Positions 34,406 through 42,614 of a stretch of 64,000 nucleotides of DNA are shown here, in pieces. The stretch is from positions 156,775 to 220,774 of the forward strand of contig NZ_ATUZ01000017.1 in the NCBI RefSeq assembly GCF_000420465.1, in the 5' to 3' direction. The notes under the pieces were generated by a model, which worked only from the letters and a program-made list of their open reading frames with translations, did no database searches and was not told where the DNA came from. A program made the translations under genes and the position numbers. The stretch's first letter is position 1, and every line of letters begins with the position of its first letter. This DNA is from Desulfovibrio desulfuricans DSM 642. GTDB lineage: Bacteria; Desulfobacterota; Desulfovibrionia; Desulfovibrionales; Desulfovibrionaceae.

Positions 34406-36904
34406 CTACTGATCTTCGAGCAGTCTGCCTATTTCTTCGCGCAGTATGCGCGCCGCAGCCGCAGCAGCGGCCCGTTCCACCCTGTCGTTAAAGCGCGGCT
34501 CAAGGGCATCCAGCCGGGTTTCAAGGGCATCCATGCGCGCCGTGGCGCTGCGGGCGGCAGTGACAACAGGTTGCAGGTGCTCTTCCACAAGCGATTGGGC
34601 GTCGTCATGTTCGGTTTGCGGGGCCGGGGCAGACGCCAGGGCCGTGGCAACCGCCTTACTGATGCAATCCATGAGGTTCTGGTACAGGGGATGGCCCTCG
34701 ACAAACATGTCTTCCAGTTCCTGACGGGGCAGGCTGTTGGCGGCCAGTTCCTGCGACGCGTGAATCTGCTCTTCCAGCGCGGTTTCCAGCGCGATGATGC
34801 GGTCCCCGGCTTCCTGAAGCGCGGCCTCGCACTGCTCAACGCGTGCCGTGAGCTTGCTGGCTGTTTCGGCTGCGTCTGCCGCGCGCGTGGAGGCGTCAAA
34901 TGCCTGGGCAAAGGCGTCAATGGCGTGGGATGAGGCCTCTTTGGCCTGTTCCATGACAGCCTCAAGGGCTGCGCCGGACACAGCTACTGCGGCAACGTCA
35001 GTTGCAATATCTGTCGAATCCGTAACATGGGCCGCCTGAGGCCTGAATGCAGGTTCATAAGCGAACTGCCCGGCGCTTTCCGGCATATCTGCCGCAGCAG
35101 GCTCCACTTCGACAGCTTCCACTGCGGCAGGCTCGGGCGTGAAAAGGTCGGCTCCGGCAGGTTCATCCACAGAAGGCCCTGTCAGCAAGTTGGCATCCGG
35201 CGGCAGGATTCCATCGGGTTCAAGCAGGCGAAGGTCATCGGCCTGCGCTGGTTCAGCTGCGGCAACAGCCTCAAATACATCGGATTCTGCCTGAGCGGAG
35301 GCGTCTGCAATAATGTCCTGCACGTCTGCCGGGGCCACATCCGCATGGTCGGTGGCGGCTTGGTCCGCAGCGGCGGCCAGAAGCGCGTCAAAATCTGTAG
35401 GCAGTTCCACAGCCTGTTCCGGCTGGGTGGCCTGAACAGGCTCCAACACTGGTTCCAGTTCGGGCAAAGAGCCGTGCAATGCTTCAGCAACAGGCTCTGG
35501 CTGGATATCGGTCATGAGTTCCAGCTCGGGGTGGAGCAGAACACCGGAAACATCTTCCTGCGGTTCAGCGGCAGGGGCCGCACCGCCGGTTACGGCAGCC
35601 AGCAGACTGTCGAGGTCTGCATTCAGATCGGGCTGGGGTTCCGGGGCTGGCGCGGGCGCTTGTACGGGAGCCGCTTCGGGCTGGGCTGCGTCAAGCTTGC
35701 CCTGCAAATCGTCAGCGGCGGCAGCCAGCAGGCTGTCGATATCCACGCCGAGGTCGGCAGGCATATCAGGGCTTGCCGCAGGGGCTGGCGCAGGAATGGG
35801 CGCGGGCGCTTGTACGGGAGCCGCTTCTGGCTGGGCCGCGTCAAGCTTGCTCTGCAAATCGTCTGCGGCGGCAGCCAGCAGGCTGTCGATATCCACGCCG
35901 AGGTCGGCAGGCATATCTGGGCTTGCCGCAGGGGCTGGAGCAGGAATGGGAGCAGGCTGCGGTGCAGGAGCCGATTGTGGCGCGGGAGCCGCTTCTGGCT
36001 GGGCCGCGTCAAGCTTGCTCTGCAAATCATCCGCGGCGGCAGCCAGCAGGCTGTCGATATCCACCCCCATGTCTGGGCTGGCAGCGGGTGCTGCTGCCGG
36101 AGCAGGAGCCGGAGCGGCAGCCTGGGGCGTCGGGGAGGCGGCCTGCGAAGAGCTCGGGGCCCCACCGCCTGCCACTGCAGCCAGCAGGCTGTCAAGATCA
36201 TCGTTGGAAAAGGCCGGGTTTTGCGCAGCGGAAGGTGCCGCCGCAGGTTCCGGCTGTGCCGGTGCGAGGTTGGCAGCGTTGAGCAGGTCATCAATATCGC
36301 TGGAGTTTCCGGTGGCTGGGGCGGTATTCACAGATGCCAGCAGTTCGTCCAGATCAGGAATGTTATTCTGCGGCTCAGCAGGCGCTTGCGGCGCAGGCGC
36401 TGCGGCGTGAAAATCGTTCAGCAGGGCGTCCACGGCATCGTCAGCAGCCTGATTCGTAGCCTGACTTGCGGCCTGTTTTGCGCTGGCAGGTGCGGCCACT
36501 TCCGGTTCCCTTTCCGCTGGCTGCGGGGGGATATCAAGGGCGTTCAGCAGGTTGTCCACATCGCCCATGCCAGGCATGAGCAACTGTTCATTGGGGTCGA
36601 TGGGATGATCGGTCTGCGTTGACGGAGCGGAGAAGTCCAGCGCCACGTCATTGGGGTCGCTCTGGCCTTCGTCCTTGATATCCATCTGTGCGAGCAGATC
36701 GTCAATTTCTGCATCCGCAGCACTTGAACCATCGTTGAGGCCGCGCAGGTGCTCGTTCAGCGCCTCCTGATCCGCTTCCACCTCGGGGGCGGCAGCGGCC
36801 TGGGGCTGCTCGGACGGATCGTTTGCCGGAACTTCGCCTTTTTCGATCAGTTCTGTGAGATCGATGATCTGGTCATCGGTTTCAGCGGTGTTCTTGGCAA
36901 CCAT
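34406..36904 (-). CDS. Ala/Pro-rich protein with repeated acidic Leu-Leu-Ala motifs and C-terminal coiled coil; unknown function
   Basis: This is an 832-residue acidic protein with no signal peptide or membrane segment. It opens with a conserved-looking DDQIIDLTELIEKGE. At least eleven copies of a short motif follow, consensus (hydrophobic/Ile)-D-(D/S/A/E/N)-LL-(A/N), for example IDDLLAQ, VDNLLNA, VDALLND, LDELLAS, IDDLLNA and LDSLLAA, spaced by Pro/Ala/Gln linkers. Three copies sit in long repeats ending LAAAADDLQSKLDAAQPEA. The last 200 residues are predicted coiled coil (ALEAVMEQAKEAS ... TARVEQCEAALQEAG ... MDALETRLDALEPRF). GAGGTG before ATG 36904 decides the start. It is a single gene. 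The layout suggests a multivalent scaffold, which is inference. Confidence 0.8.
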   Translation of the reverse strand: MVAKNTAETDDQIIDLTELIEKGEVPANDPSEQPQAAAAPEVEADQEALNEHLRGLNDGSSAADAEIDDLLAQMDIKDEGQSDPNDVALDFSAPSTQTDHPIDPNEQLLMPGMGDVDNLLNALDIPPQPAEREPEVAAPASAKQAASQATNQAADDAVDALLNDFHAAAPAPQAPAEPQNNIPDLDELLASVNTAPATGNSSDIDDLLNAANLAPAQPEPAAAPSAAQNPAFSNDDLDSLLAAVAGGGAPSSSQAASPTPQAAAPAPAPAAAPAASPDMGVDIDSLLAAAADDLQSKLDAAQPEAAPAPQSAPAPQPAPIPAPAPAASPDMPADLGVDIDSLLAAAADDLQSKLDAAQPEAAPVQAPAPIPAPAPAASPDMPADLGVDIDSLLAAAADDLQGKLDAAQPEAAPVQAPAPAPEPQPDLNADLDSLLAAVTGGAAPAAEPQEDVSGVLLHPELELMTDIQPEPVAEALHGSLPELEPVLEPVQATQPEQAVELPTDFDALLAAAADQAATDHADVAPADVQDIIADASAQAESDVFEAVAAAEPAQADDLRLLEPDGILPPDANLLTGPSVDEPAGADLFTPEPAAVEAVEVEPAAADMPESAGQFAYEPAFRPQAAHVTDSTDIATDVAAVAVSGAALEAVMEQAKEASSHAIDAFAQAFDASTRAADAAETASKLTARVEQCEAALQEAGDRIIALETALEEQIHASQELAANSLPRQELEDMFVEGHPLYQNLMDCISKAVATALASAPAPQTEHDDAQSLVEEHLQPVVTAARSATARMDALETRLDALEPRFNDRVERAAAAAAARILREEIGRLLEDQ
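35651..36080. repeat. long imperfect tandem repeats inside the repeat-protein gene
   Basis: Three copies of a highly similar unit start near 35651, 35801 and 35980. The first two are 150 bases apart and the matching segment of the third lies 168 bases after the second, so the reading frame is kept (50 and 56 codons). Copies 1 and 2 differ at only a handful of bases, which favours recombination or slippage and therefore length variation between strains. Confidence 0.85.
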
Positions 36905-37144
36905 GCGCCACCTCATGGGGTTATGTGCAGCGGCCAACGGCCGGAGTCATGCAAAATACATCGTTTCATACTGCAAAAACGACAGTTTTTCGTATCAGTT
37001 TATGGCAAAAGACGCAAATAGGACAAAACTCTTTGCGCCAGAATTGCCTTCTGCCGCGCATAAGCAAAAAGTCAATGCGCAGGGAACGCGTGATTTACTG
37101 ATCATGCCAGCCGCGATGCAAAGGCTACAAGGCTGTTATGCCAA

Positions 37145-37173
37145 AATAAAAAAGCCGCGCAGAGGCGGCTTTT
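37145..37173 (-). terminator. intrinsic terminator of cytochrome c3 gene
   Basis: A 9-base perfect stem AAAAGCCGC/GCGGCTTTT (37150-37158 with 37165-37173) is followed on the minus strand by more T residues (TTATTTTGG). It lies 23 bases after the stop codon. Confidence 0.88.
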
Positions 37174-37195
37174 GGAACAAGGCAGCCAAGCAGAC

Positions 37196-37582
37196 CTACG
37201 GATGGCACTTGGACTTGGCGCAGGCGGTCAGGTCTTTCTTGAGTTCGGGCTTTCCTTCCACAACCTTGGAGTGGCAGCCGATGCAGTTGGTGTGCTTGAG
37301 TTCTTTCTTGGTGTGCACAACATAGTACAGGCTCTTTTCGCCCTGCTTGCCTGCGAGGTCATCGTGGCAACCGGAGCTGCCGCACTTGGCAAAGCTTTCC
37401 TTGCCGTCAACCTGATGGTGACAGGTAACGCATTCAACCTTGGCATGCACTGCGTGCGGGAACATGACGGTCTTTTGGGAACCCTTGAATTCCAGCGGTT
37501 TGTCCGGGGCGGCGGGCGCTGCAAGCGCGGGCAGGGCCAGGGCAAACACCATGATACAGGTAAGAACCAGAACTTTCTTCAC
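37196..37582 (-). CDS. cycA: tetraheme cytochrome c3, type I
   Basis: This is the abundant periplasmic electron carrier between hydrogenases/formate dehydrogenases and transmembrane complexes. The 128-residue precursor has a signal peptide ending at LPALA, leaving a mature protein of about 107 residues that starts APAAPDKP. The heme motifs alternate as in type I c3: CVTCH (preceding another His), CGSSGCH (C-x4-CH), CIGCH and CAKSKCH (C-x4-CH), with axial-ligand histidines in FPHAVH. The start is GTG 37582 behind AGGAGG. It has its own sigma-70 promoter and terminator, next to a heme and cobalamin synthesis operon. Confidence 0.96.
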   Translation of the reverse strand: MKKVLVLTCIMVFALALPALAAPAAPDKPLEFKGSQKTVMFPHAVHAKVECVTCHHQVDGKESFAKCGSSGCHDDLAGKQGEKSLYYVVHTKKELKHTNCIGCHSKVVEGKPELKKDLTACAKSKCHP

Positions 37583-37625
37583 GACAGGCCTCCTTTTGTG
37601 CGGCAGATGAGAACAAATTGGTGTG

Positions 37626-37654
37626 ATTTTACGGCCCTCATTACGGTAAGTCAA
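37626..37654 (-). promoter_or_regulatory. sigma-70 promoter of cytochrome c3 gene
   Basis: On the minus strand TTGACT (37654-37649), a 17-base spacer and TAAAAT (37631-37626) lie 44 bases before the GTG start, in the gap after cobJ. This suits strong, independent expression of the cytochrome. Confidence 0.75.
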
Positions 37655-37679
37655 TGACTATGGAAAAATGACATTCCAA

Positions 37680-38459
37680 CTATTTTGATAAGTTGCCGAG
37701 ATTGGAAGTCTTTTTGCGCGCGTAACCTCTGGGGGTGAGCATGAAGTTCCCCAACGCCCGGCTTTCTGCATTGCCGATGATGAGTATGGAGAGCATGTCG
37801 ACCTGTTCCGGGTCAAACTGGTCAAGGCGGAACACTCGGGCTTCCTCGCCGGGGCGAAAGGCCTTGCGCACAAGCCCTACAGGGCAATGCGGCGCGCGGG
37901 ATTGCCGCGCAATTTCAAGTGTCTGCTCCAGATGGTGGGGCCGCCCCTTGGAGCGGGGATTATAGATGGCGCAGACAAAATCGGCCTCCAGGGCCGCGTG
38001 GAGCCTGCGTTCAATGGTTTCCCACGGCGTGAGCAGGTCGCTCAGGCTGATGCAGGCAAAATCGTGCATCAGGGGAGCGCCCAGCAGGGCTGCCGCCGCG
38101 CACACCGCTGGAACGCCCGGCACAACGCTGAAGGGCACGCTGCCCACAAGATTCCGGTTTTCCAGAATCTCGAGGGCCAGACCCGCCAGCGCATAGATGC
38201 CGGGGTCGCCAGAGCAGACAAGGGCCGTGGGCTGGCCTGACAGGGCAGCATCCACCGCCGCAGCGCAGCGTTCTTCCTCGTGCCGCATGCCGGTGCTGAT
38301 GCACTGTTTGCCTGCCAGCAGTTCCGGCGGCACCAGTTCCATGTAGAGGCTGTAACCAGCCACGCAGGATGCATTCGCTATGGCCGTGCGGGCCTGAGGG
38401 GTAAGGCATGCGGCATCACCGGGGCCGAGGCCGACAACATGCAGACTGGCTGGGTTCAT
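37680..38459 (-). CDS. cobJ: precorrin-3B / cobalt-precorrin-3 C17-methyltransferase
   Basis: This enzyme adds the C17 methyl group and contracts the corrin ring in cobalamin synthesis. The 259-residue protein is a tetrapyrrole methylase: LHVVGLGPGDAACLTPQA at the N-terminus, TALVCSGDPGIYALAGLA and VVPGVPAVCAAAALLGAPL in the middle, and FVCAIYNPRSKGRPHHL, which is typical of CobJ/CbiH. Its ATG overlaps the cbiG stop (ATGA), consistent with CbiG acting on a nearby step. With an anaerobic cobalt-early route the name CbiH would also fit. Confidence 0.93.
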   Translation of the reverse strand: MNPASLHVVGLGPGDAACLTPQARTAIANASCVAGYSLYMELVPPELLAGKQCISTGMRHEEERCAAAVDAALSGQPTALVCSGDPGIYALAGLALEILENRNLVGSVPFSVVPGVPAVCAAAALLGAPLMHDFACISLSDLLTPWETIERRLHAALEADFVCAIYNPRSKGRPHHLEQTLEIARQSRAPHCPVGLVRKAFRPGEEARVFRLDQFDPEQVDMLSILIIGNAESRALGNFMLTPRGYARKKTSNLGNLSK

Positions 38460-39676
38460 CGTTCAATCCTGTCCGAGATGGCTAAGGCCAGAGTCAACTG
38501 GCCTTGCTCGATAGTTTTAGGGAGGAGCAGACGGGGCACGCCCGTCGGAAAAATCTGCGCTGCCGCCAGCAGGGCCGCTGCTTCACACACGCTGAAAGGC
38601 GGCTGGCTAAAGCGCCGGCCCGCCGCTGCAGACGGATTGGGTGTAGGGCAGCGCGCGAGGTCGGCGGCTTCAAAGCCATGCAAAGGAACGCCCATCCGCT
38701 CGGCAAGAGCCAGCAGGGCGGGTTCCTGTAATTTTTCTTTCACGGTCGCCAACGCAGCCACAGCCAGAGGTTCAAACTTTTGGGCCGCCAGCAGCTTGCG
38801 CGTGGCGGTTTCCACCATATCGCCGGGCGCGTTTTTGCGGCAGCCCAGGCCTATCACCAGCCGGGGAACGGCCACACGCAAGATTGCGGGGCTCGGTGCA
38901 AGCTCGCGCCAGTGCGCCGCAACCAGCGGGCCGCGGTGTTCTGGCGGCGTGGCATCGGCCTCGCCTGCGGGCAGGCGCTGCAACTGGGGATGATCCGGCA
39001 CGGCATGGCAGGGATCCCAAAGATTCAGGCTTTCCCCTTCAATCATGGCGGCCTGCGCTGCAGGCAGGCGGTTCCAGTCCACGGGTAGCAGCCCCGCGTT
39101 GCGCAGGAGCATATCAAGCGCAGGAGCGGCCTTGCGGGGCTGATTTGTCCCTGCTCCGGGCGCATTGGAGGCTGTGTCCGATGCAGTGGTGATAACTGCC
39201 GTTGCCCCGAGCAGATGGGCCACATGGCTGGCCAGTTCGTTGGCTCCGCCCCAGTGGCCGGAGAGCAGGCTTATGACGTGCTGCCCCGCAGGATCAAGTA
39301 CGATCACAGGGGCATCGGTGCTCTTGTGCGCCAGCAGGGGCGCAAGCGCGCGCACGGCTATGCCCGTTGCGCCGATGAAGGCATGCGCCGCAAAATTTTT
39401 ATAGGTTGCCGCCAGTAGGGTGCCGATTTTTTCAAAGGGCGTAACCCCCGCAGGGCAAAACCGCGATGGGGCGAAAATTTCCACACGGGCCAGACCGGAG
39501 GGCTTGCCGTGGGCTGGGTGCTCTGATGGCTGGGCCGGACGTGCGGGATGCTGGAGTTGACCGGGCAGGCCCCACGGTTTGACCGCAAGGCAGTCCGCCA
39601 GACGCTGCGCCAGAGGCAGGGCAGACTGGCTGAGCGCATAGCAGGCAAGCGCTGTGATTCGGCGGGGACTGTGCAA
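38456..39676 (-). CDS. cbiG: cobalt-precorrin 5A hydrolase CbiG
   Basis: CbiG opens the lactone ring of cobalt-precorrin-5A in the anaerobic cobalamin pathway. The N-terminal domain carries AFIGATGIAVRALAPLL and the VISLLSGHWGGANELA signature. A linker and a C-terminal domain with LVIGLGCRKNAPG follow. The longest frame starts at ATG 39772, but that ATG lies inside the hemL terminator hairpin. TTG 39676, with AGGGAGG a few bases upstream, places the start just before the conserved ITALACYALS, giving about 406 residues. This start is a judgement. The gene is coupled to cobJ by overlapping codons. Confidence 0.88.
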   Translation of the reverse strand: MHSPRRITALACYALSQSALPLAQRLADCLAVKPWGLPGQLQHPARPAQPSEHPAHGKPSGLARVEIFAPSRFCPAGVTPFEKIGTLLAATYKNFAAHAFIGATGIAVRALAPLLAHKSTDAPVIVLDPAGQHVISLLSGHWGGANELASHVAHLLGATAVITTASDTASNAPGAGTNQPRKAAPALDMLLRNAGLLPVDWNRLPAAQAAMIEGESLNLWDPCHAVPDHPQLQRLPAGEADATPPEHRGPLVAAHWRELAPSPAILRVAVPRLVIGLGCRKNAPGDMVETATRKLLAAQKFEPLAVAALATVKEKLQEPALLALAERMGVPLHGFEAADLARCPTPNPSAAAGRRFSQPPFSVCEAAALLAAAQIFPTGVPRLLLPKTIEQGQLTLALAISDRIER

Positions 39677-39751
39677 GGGGCCTCCCTCGGCTGCCTGTCT
39701 GGTGACGCGCGGCGACAGGGATACGGGCGGATGCCGCTGCGTGGAGAAAAT

Positions 39752-39791
39752 AGCAAGAAGGGAACCCCGCATGCGAGGTCCCCTTCTTGCT
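39752..39791 (-). terminator. long hairpin terminator after hemL
   Basis: AGCAAGAAGGG at 39752-39762 pairs with the complementary CCCTTCTTGCT ending at 39791, continued by further pairs, and on the minus strand the hairpin is followed by ATTTTCTCC. It separates hemL from cbiG, so cbiG-cobJ may be read through only partly or from their own promoter. Confidence 0.75.
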
Positions 39792-39799
39792 GTTTCGAC

Positions 39800-41071
39800 T
39801 TAAAAAATGACCTTGCGGGCAGCGTCCAGAGCCTTGTTGAAATCCTCGTCCCTGTGGACAAAGGAAACCATGCCCGTCTCGTAGCCGGAAGGCGCAAGGT
39901 AGATGCCGTGAGCGCGCATCTGCTTGTAGAACGTGGTGAAAAGCGCCTGATCACACAGCGTGGCGGCGGCAAAATCCGTGACTTCCTGCTCGCTGAAATA
40001 GGGGCAGAACATGGAAGCAAGGGTGGGCATCTGAATCGGCACGCCCTTGGATGCCAGAATGTCGCGCAGTTCCATGGCAAAGGCGTGGGTACGTTTTTCA
40101 AGCGCCGCGTAATCGGCGGTTTTGAGGTAGCGCAGGGTGGCTATGCCGGCAGCCATTGCCAGCGGATTGCCCGAAAGCGTGCCCGCCTGATACACGCCGC
40201 CTCTGGGCGCGATGAGTTCCATGTAGCGGCGCTTGCCGCCAAAGGCACCCACGGGCAGACCGCCGCCAATAATCTTGCCAAAGGTGGTGAGGTCGGGGTC
40301 TATGCTGAAGCGGGCCTGCGCGCCGCCAAAGGCTGCGCGAAAGCCGGTGATGACTTCGTCAAAAATGAGCAGGCTGCCGTACTGGTCGCAGACGGCGCGC
40401 AGGCCTTCAAGAAAGCCGGGCTTGGGCAGCACAAGGCCCATGTTGGCGGCCACAGGCTCCACAATGATGGCGGCAATACTCGCGCCGTGCTGCTCAAAGA
40501 TGGCCTTGACGGCATCAAGGTCGTTGTAGGGCGCAAGCAGGGTGTCTGCCACAACGGCTGCGGGCACGCCGGGAGTGCCGGGAATGGAGAACGTGGCGAG
40601 GCCGGAACCTGCGGCGGCGAGGAATGGATCGGCGTGGCCGTGGTAGCAGCCCACAAACTTGAGGACCTTGTCCCTCTTGGTGGCAGCGCGGGCCAGGCGC
40701 AGGGCGCTCATGGTGGCCTCTGTGCCGGAGTTGACCATGCGCACCATTTCAAGGCTGGGCATGGCGGCGACCACTTCTTCGGCCAGGATTACTTCCGCCG
40801 GGCAGGGAGCGCCGTAGCTGGTGCCGCGTTTGGCGGCCTCGCACACGGCCTGGGTGACGGAAGGCTCGTCATGCCCAAGGATCATGGGACCCCAGGAGAG
40901 TACAAAGTCGATATACTCGTGGCCGTCCACATCGGTAATCCGGCAGCCGTGAGCTTCGGCTATGAACAGGGGCTGGCTGTCCACATTGTGGCAGGCGCGC
41001 ACAGGGCTGTTGACGCCGCCGGGAATAACCGCGCAGGCCTTTTCAAAAAGCTGCCGAGAAGTGGTATCCAT
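39800..41071 (-). CDS. hemL: glutamate-1-semialdehyde 2,1-aminomutase
   Basis: HemL makes 5-aminolevulinate from glutamate-1-semialdehyde, the entry to all tetrapyrroles in this organism. The 423-residue class III aminotransferase shows [54 protein letters not shown] and the PLP lysine in [24 protein letters not shown] lies 7 bases before ATG 41071. It follows the siroheme decarboxylase gene by 15 bases, and a hairpin terminator lies after the stop. Confidence 0.97.
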   Translation of the reverse strand: MDTTSRQLFEKACAVIPGGVNSPVRACHNVDSQPLFIAEAHGCRITDVDGHEYIDFVLSWGPMILGHDEPSVTQAVCEAAKRGTSYGAPCPAEVILAEEVVAAMPSLEMVRMVNSGTEATMSALRLARAATKRDKVLKFVGCYHGHADPFLAAAGSGLATFSIPGTPGVPAAVVADTLLAPYNDLDAVKAIFEQHGASIAAIIVEPVAANMGLVLPKPGFLEGLRAVCDQYGSLLIFDEVITGFRAAFGGAQARFSIDPDLTTFGKIIGGGLPVGAFGGKRRYMELIAPRGGVYQAGTLSGNPLAMAAGIATLRYLKTADYAALEKRTHAFAMELRDILASKGVPIQMPTLASMFCPYFSEQEVTDFAAATLCDQALFTTFYKQMRAHGIYLAPSGYETGMVSFVHRDEDFNKALDAARKVIF

Positions 41072-41086
41072 CAATGGCTCCTTGTA

Positions 41087-41566
41087 TCAGGCAAAATAGG
41101 TCATGGAAATTTTTTTCAGTTCCTTGAGGCTGCGCAGCACGGCATGCTCGCGCAGCAGGGTATCGCGCTTGAGGTCTTCCACCACGCCAAGGCACTCGGC
41201 CTCGCTGCGGCCATGAATCATGGTGTAGAGTTCATACGGCCAGTCGGGCGCGGAACTCGGGCGGTAGTAGACATGGGAGATATGGTCGTGCAGGGAGGCC
41301 TGCGTGCCGCACTGTTCCACCTGATCGGGGGCGATCTTCCAGGCCACCATGGCGTTGTGCGTCCAGCCGGTTTTCTGGTGTTTGATGCTGGCTCCAAAAC
41401 GGCGGATTGCCCCGGATTCCTTGAGCGAACCAAGCAGCTCAAGCACCTGGGATTCTGTCATTCCTGCCTTTTCGGCAATATCTGCGTAGGGCGTGAGCGA
41501 ATCTGGCAGGTTGTCCTGCACGATGCGCAGCACGGCCTGTTCTGCGGGGGTAAACTGACGGCTCAT
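41087..41566 (-). CDS. siroheme decarboxylase subunit (AhbA/AhbB, NirD-like, Lrp/AsnC fold)
   Basis: The protein is 159 residues with an N-terminal AsnC-type helix-turn-helix ([17 protein letters not shown] ... [22 protein letters not shown]) and a ferredoxin-like RAM domain ending in [14 protein letters not shown]. The segments [22 protein letters not shown] and [15 protein letters not shown] are characteristic of the AhbA/AhbB family rather than of regulators. These proteins decarboxylate siroheme to didecarboxysiroheme in the alternative heme pathway of sulfate reducers. Which of the two subunits this is cannot be decided here. GGAG lies before ATG 41566, and it heads the operon with hemL. 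Confidence 0.85.
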   Translation of the reverse strand: MSRQFTPAEQAVLRIVQDNLPDSLTPYADIAEKAGMTESQVLELLGSLKESGAIRRFGASIKHQKTGWTHNAMVAWKIAPDQVEQCGTQASLHDHISHVYYRPSSAPDWPYELYTMIHGRSEAECLGVVEDLKRDTLLREHAVLRSLKELKKISMTYFA

Positions 41567-41720
41567 GAATTCTCCGGTACTATGGGCTGAGGCGCTGCCT
41601 GCGCAGCCTGCGGCAGGTGGGGTACATGCCGCAAGCACGGCCCCCGGGCCGTTCGCGGACCAGGGGCCGTTGCAGCAGAAGCGGATTATCTTTCTAGCGC
41701 ATTGACAATAGTATTCTGCT

Positions 41721-42275
41721 TTAGCGCGAAAAAGAGCGCGCAAACAGGTTCTGAATGGCGATGCGGCCATTGTCTTCAAGAAAACGTGTGCCTGTGGCGG
41801 CAAAATGGGCATGGGTGATCATGGGTTCGTCTGTCTGGGTCCAGTTGTCTTTGTTCCAGAAAAACCAGGCATTCTTGGGCTGATCAAAAACAAACAGGGG
41901 CTTGTTGCATATCTTGGCAAATTCTGCCCCCCACCCGGTGCCGCCCTTGACGGTACCGTCAGGCTGGACTGCGCCGATAACGATGATCTGCTCGCCGCTG
42001 CTGACCTGCCAGCAGATGGACTGCAAGACTTTGCGGAAAAGGGGTGCGCGCGTGTATTCGCGGCTCATGAGGCGCGAAACGTAGGTCAGGCTGACATCCT
42101 TGAGGGCCAGTTCTTCAGAGGTGAGCACCCGCACGCCGCGCGTCCGTTCGATCTGGTGACCTTCAAAGCTGTAGTTTACTTCTTCCATACCCCAGCTTTC
42201 GGCCAAAGCGCCGAAGAACTGCTCTGTTCCTGCGGCGCCGCCGCTGTAAAGCACACACTGGTTGGGGGTAAGCAT
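41721..42275 (-). CDS. SLOG-like Rossmann-fold protein of unknown function
   Basis: This is a 184-residue cytoplasmic protein. It begins with a glycine-rich loop, [23 protein letters not shown], like the first strand-loop of SLOG/LOG nucleotide-sensing domains. Later [25 protein letters not shown] and [14 protein letters not shown] resemble the second conserved loop and strand of that superfamily. The end is [14 protein letters not shown]. Assignment to SLOG is from pattern only. GGAGGG precedes ATG 42275; the frame runs far upstream without conserved features. It is monocistronic as far as can be seen. Confidence 0.65.
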   Translation of the reverse strand: MLTPNQCVLYSGGAAGTEQFFGALAESWGMEEVNYSFEGHQIERTRGVRVLTSEELALKDVSLTYVSRLMSREYTRAPLFRKVLQSICWQVSSGEQIIVIGAVQPDGTVKGGTGWGAEFAKICNKPLFVFDQPKNAWFFWNKDNWTQTDEPMITHAHFAATGTRFLEDNGRIAIQNLFARSFSR

Positions 42276-42614
42276 GGATGCCCTCCTCAAAGGATTGTTG
42301 CGCCGGACAAGGGTATAAGGGCCAAAAAAACCGGCAGAAGCGTCATGAACATCATGGCAAAATTTGCAGCAGTCGGCAAGGCAAGCCCGCAAGGAAAAGC
42401 GCCGCAACCGGAATGCGTTGGCATACGCAGTCGCGCACCGCAAAATAAGATGCCCTGCAATGCCGTGTTGCTTTTGCGGGAATGGTTTACAAATTCGTTG
42501 AGCCTGCCCGCCCGAAAAATATCTGTTTCCGGGCGGGCAGGTTGTTTGATGGCCGCTGCAAGTCAACGCTGTCCCATGCCAGACCTTGCGCAAGGGCTGG
42601 GTGCGTTCCGATGA
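42276..42614. other. 339-base intergenic region with a long inverted repeat downstream of actP
   Basis: A perfect 12-base inverted repeat CCTGCCCGCCCG/CGGGCGGGCAGG (42503-42514 with 42530-42541) with a 15-base AT-rich loop lies about 75 bases beyond the actP stop. It lacks a T-run, so it may be a Rho-independent-like stabiliser rather than a true terminator. Nothing else was recognised. Confidence 0.5.

Noticed and set aside
39548..41590. 680-codon plus-strand open frame opposite hemL and the siroheme decarboxylase gene
   Set aside because: It is a shadow of two well-supported minus-strand genes, with typical Gly/His/Ala shadow composition.
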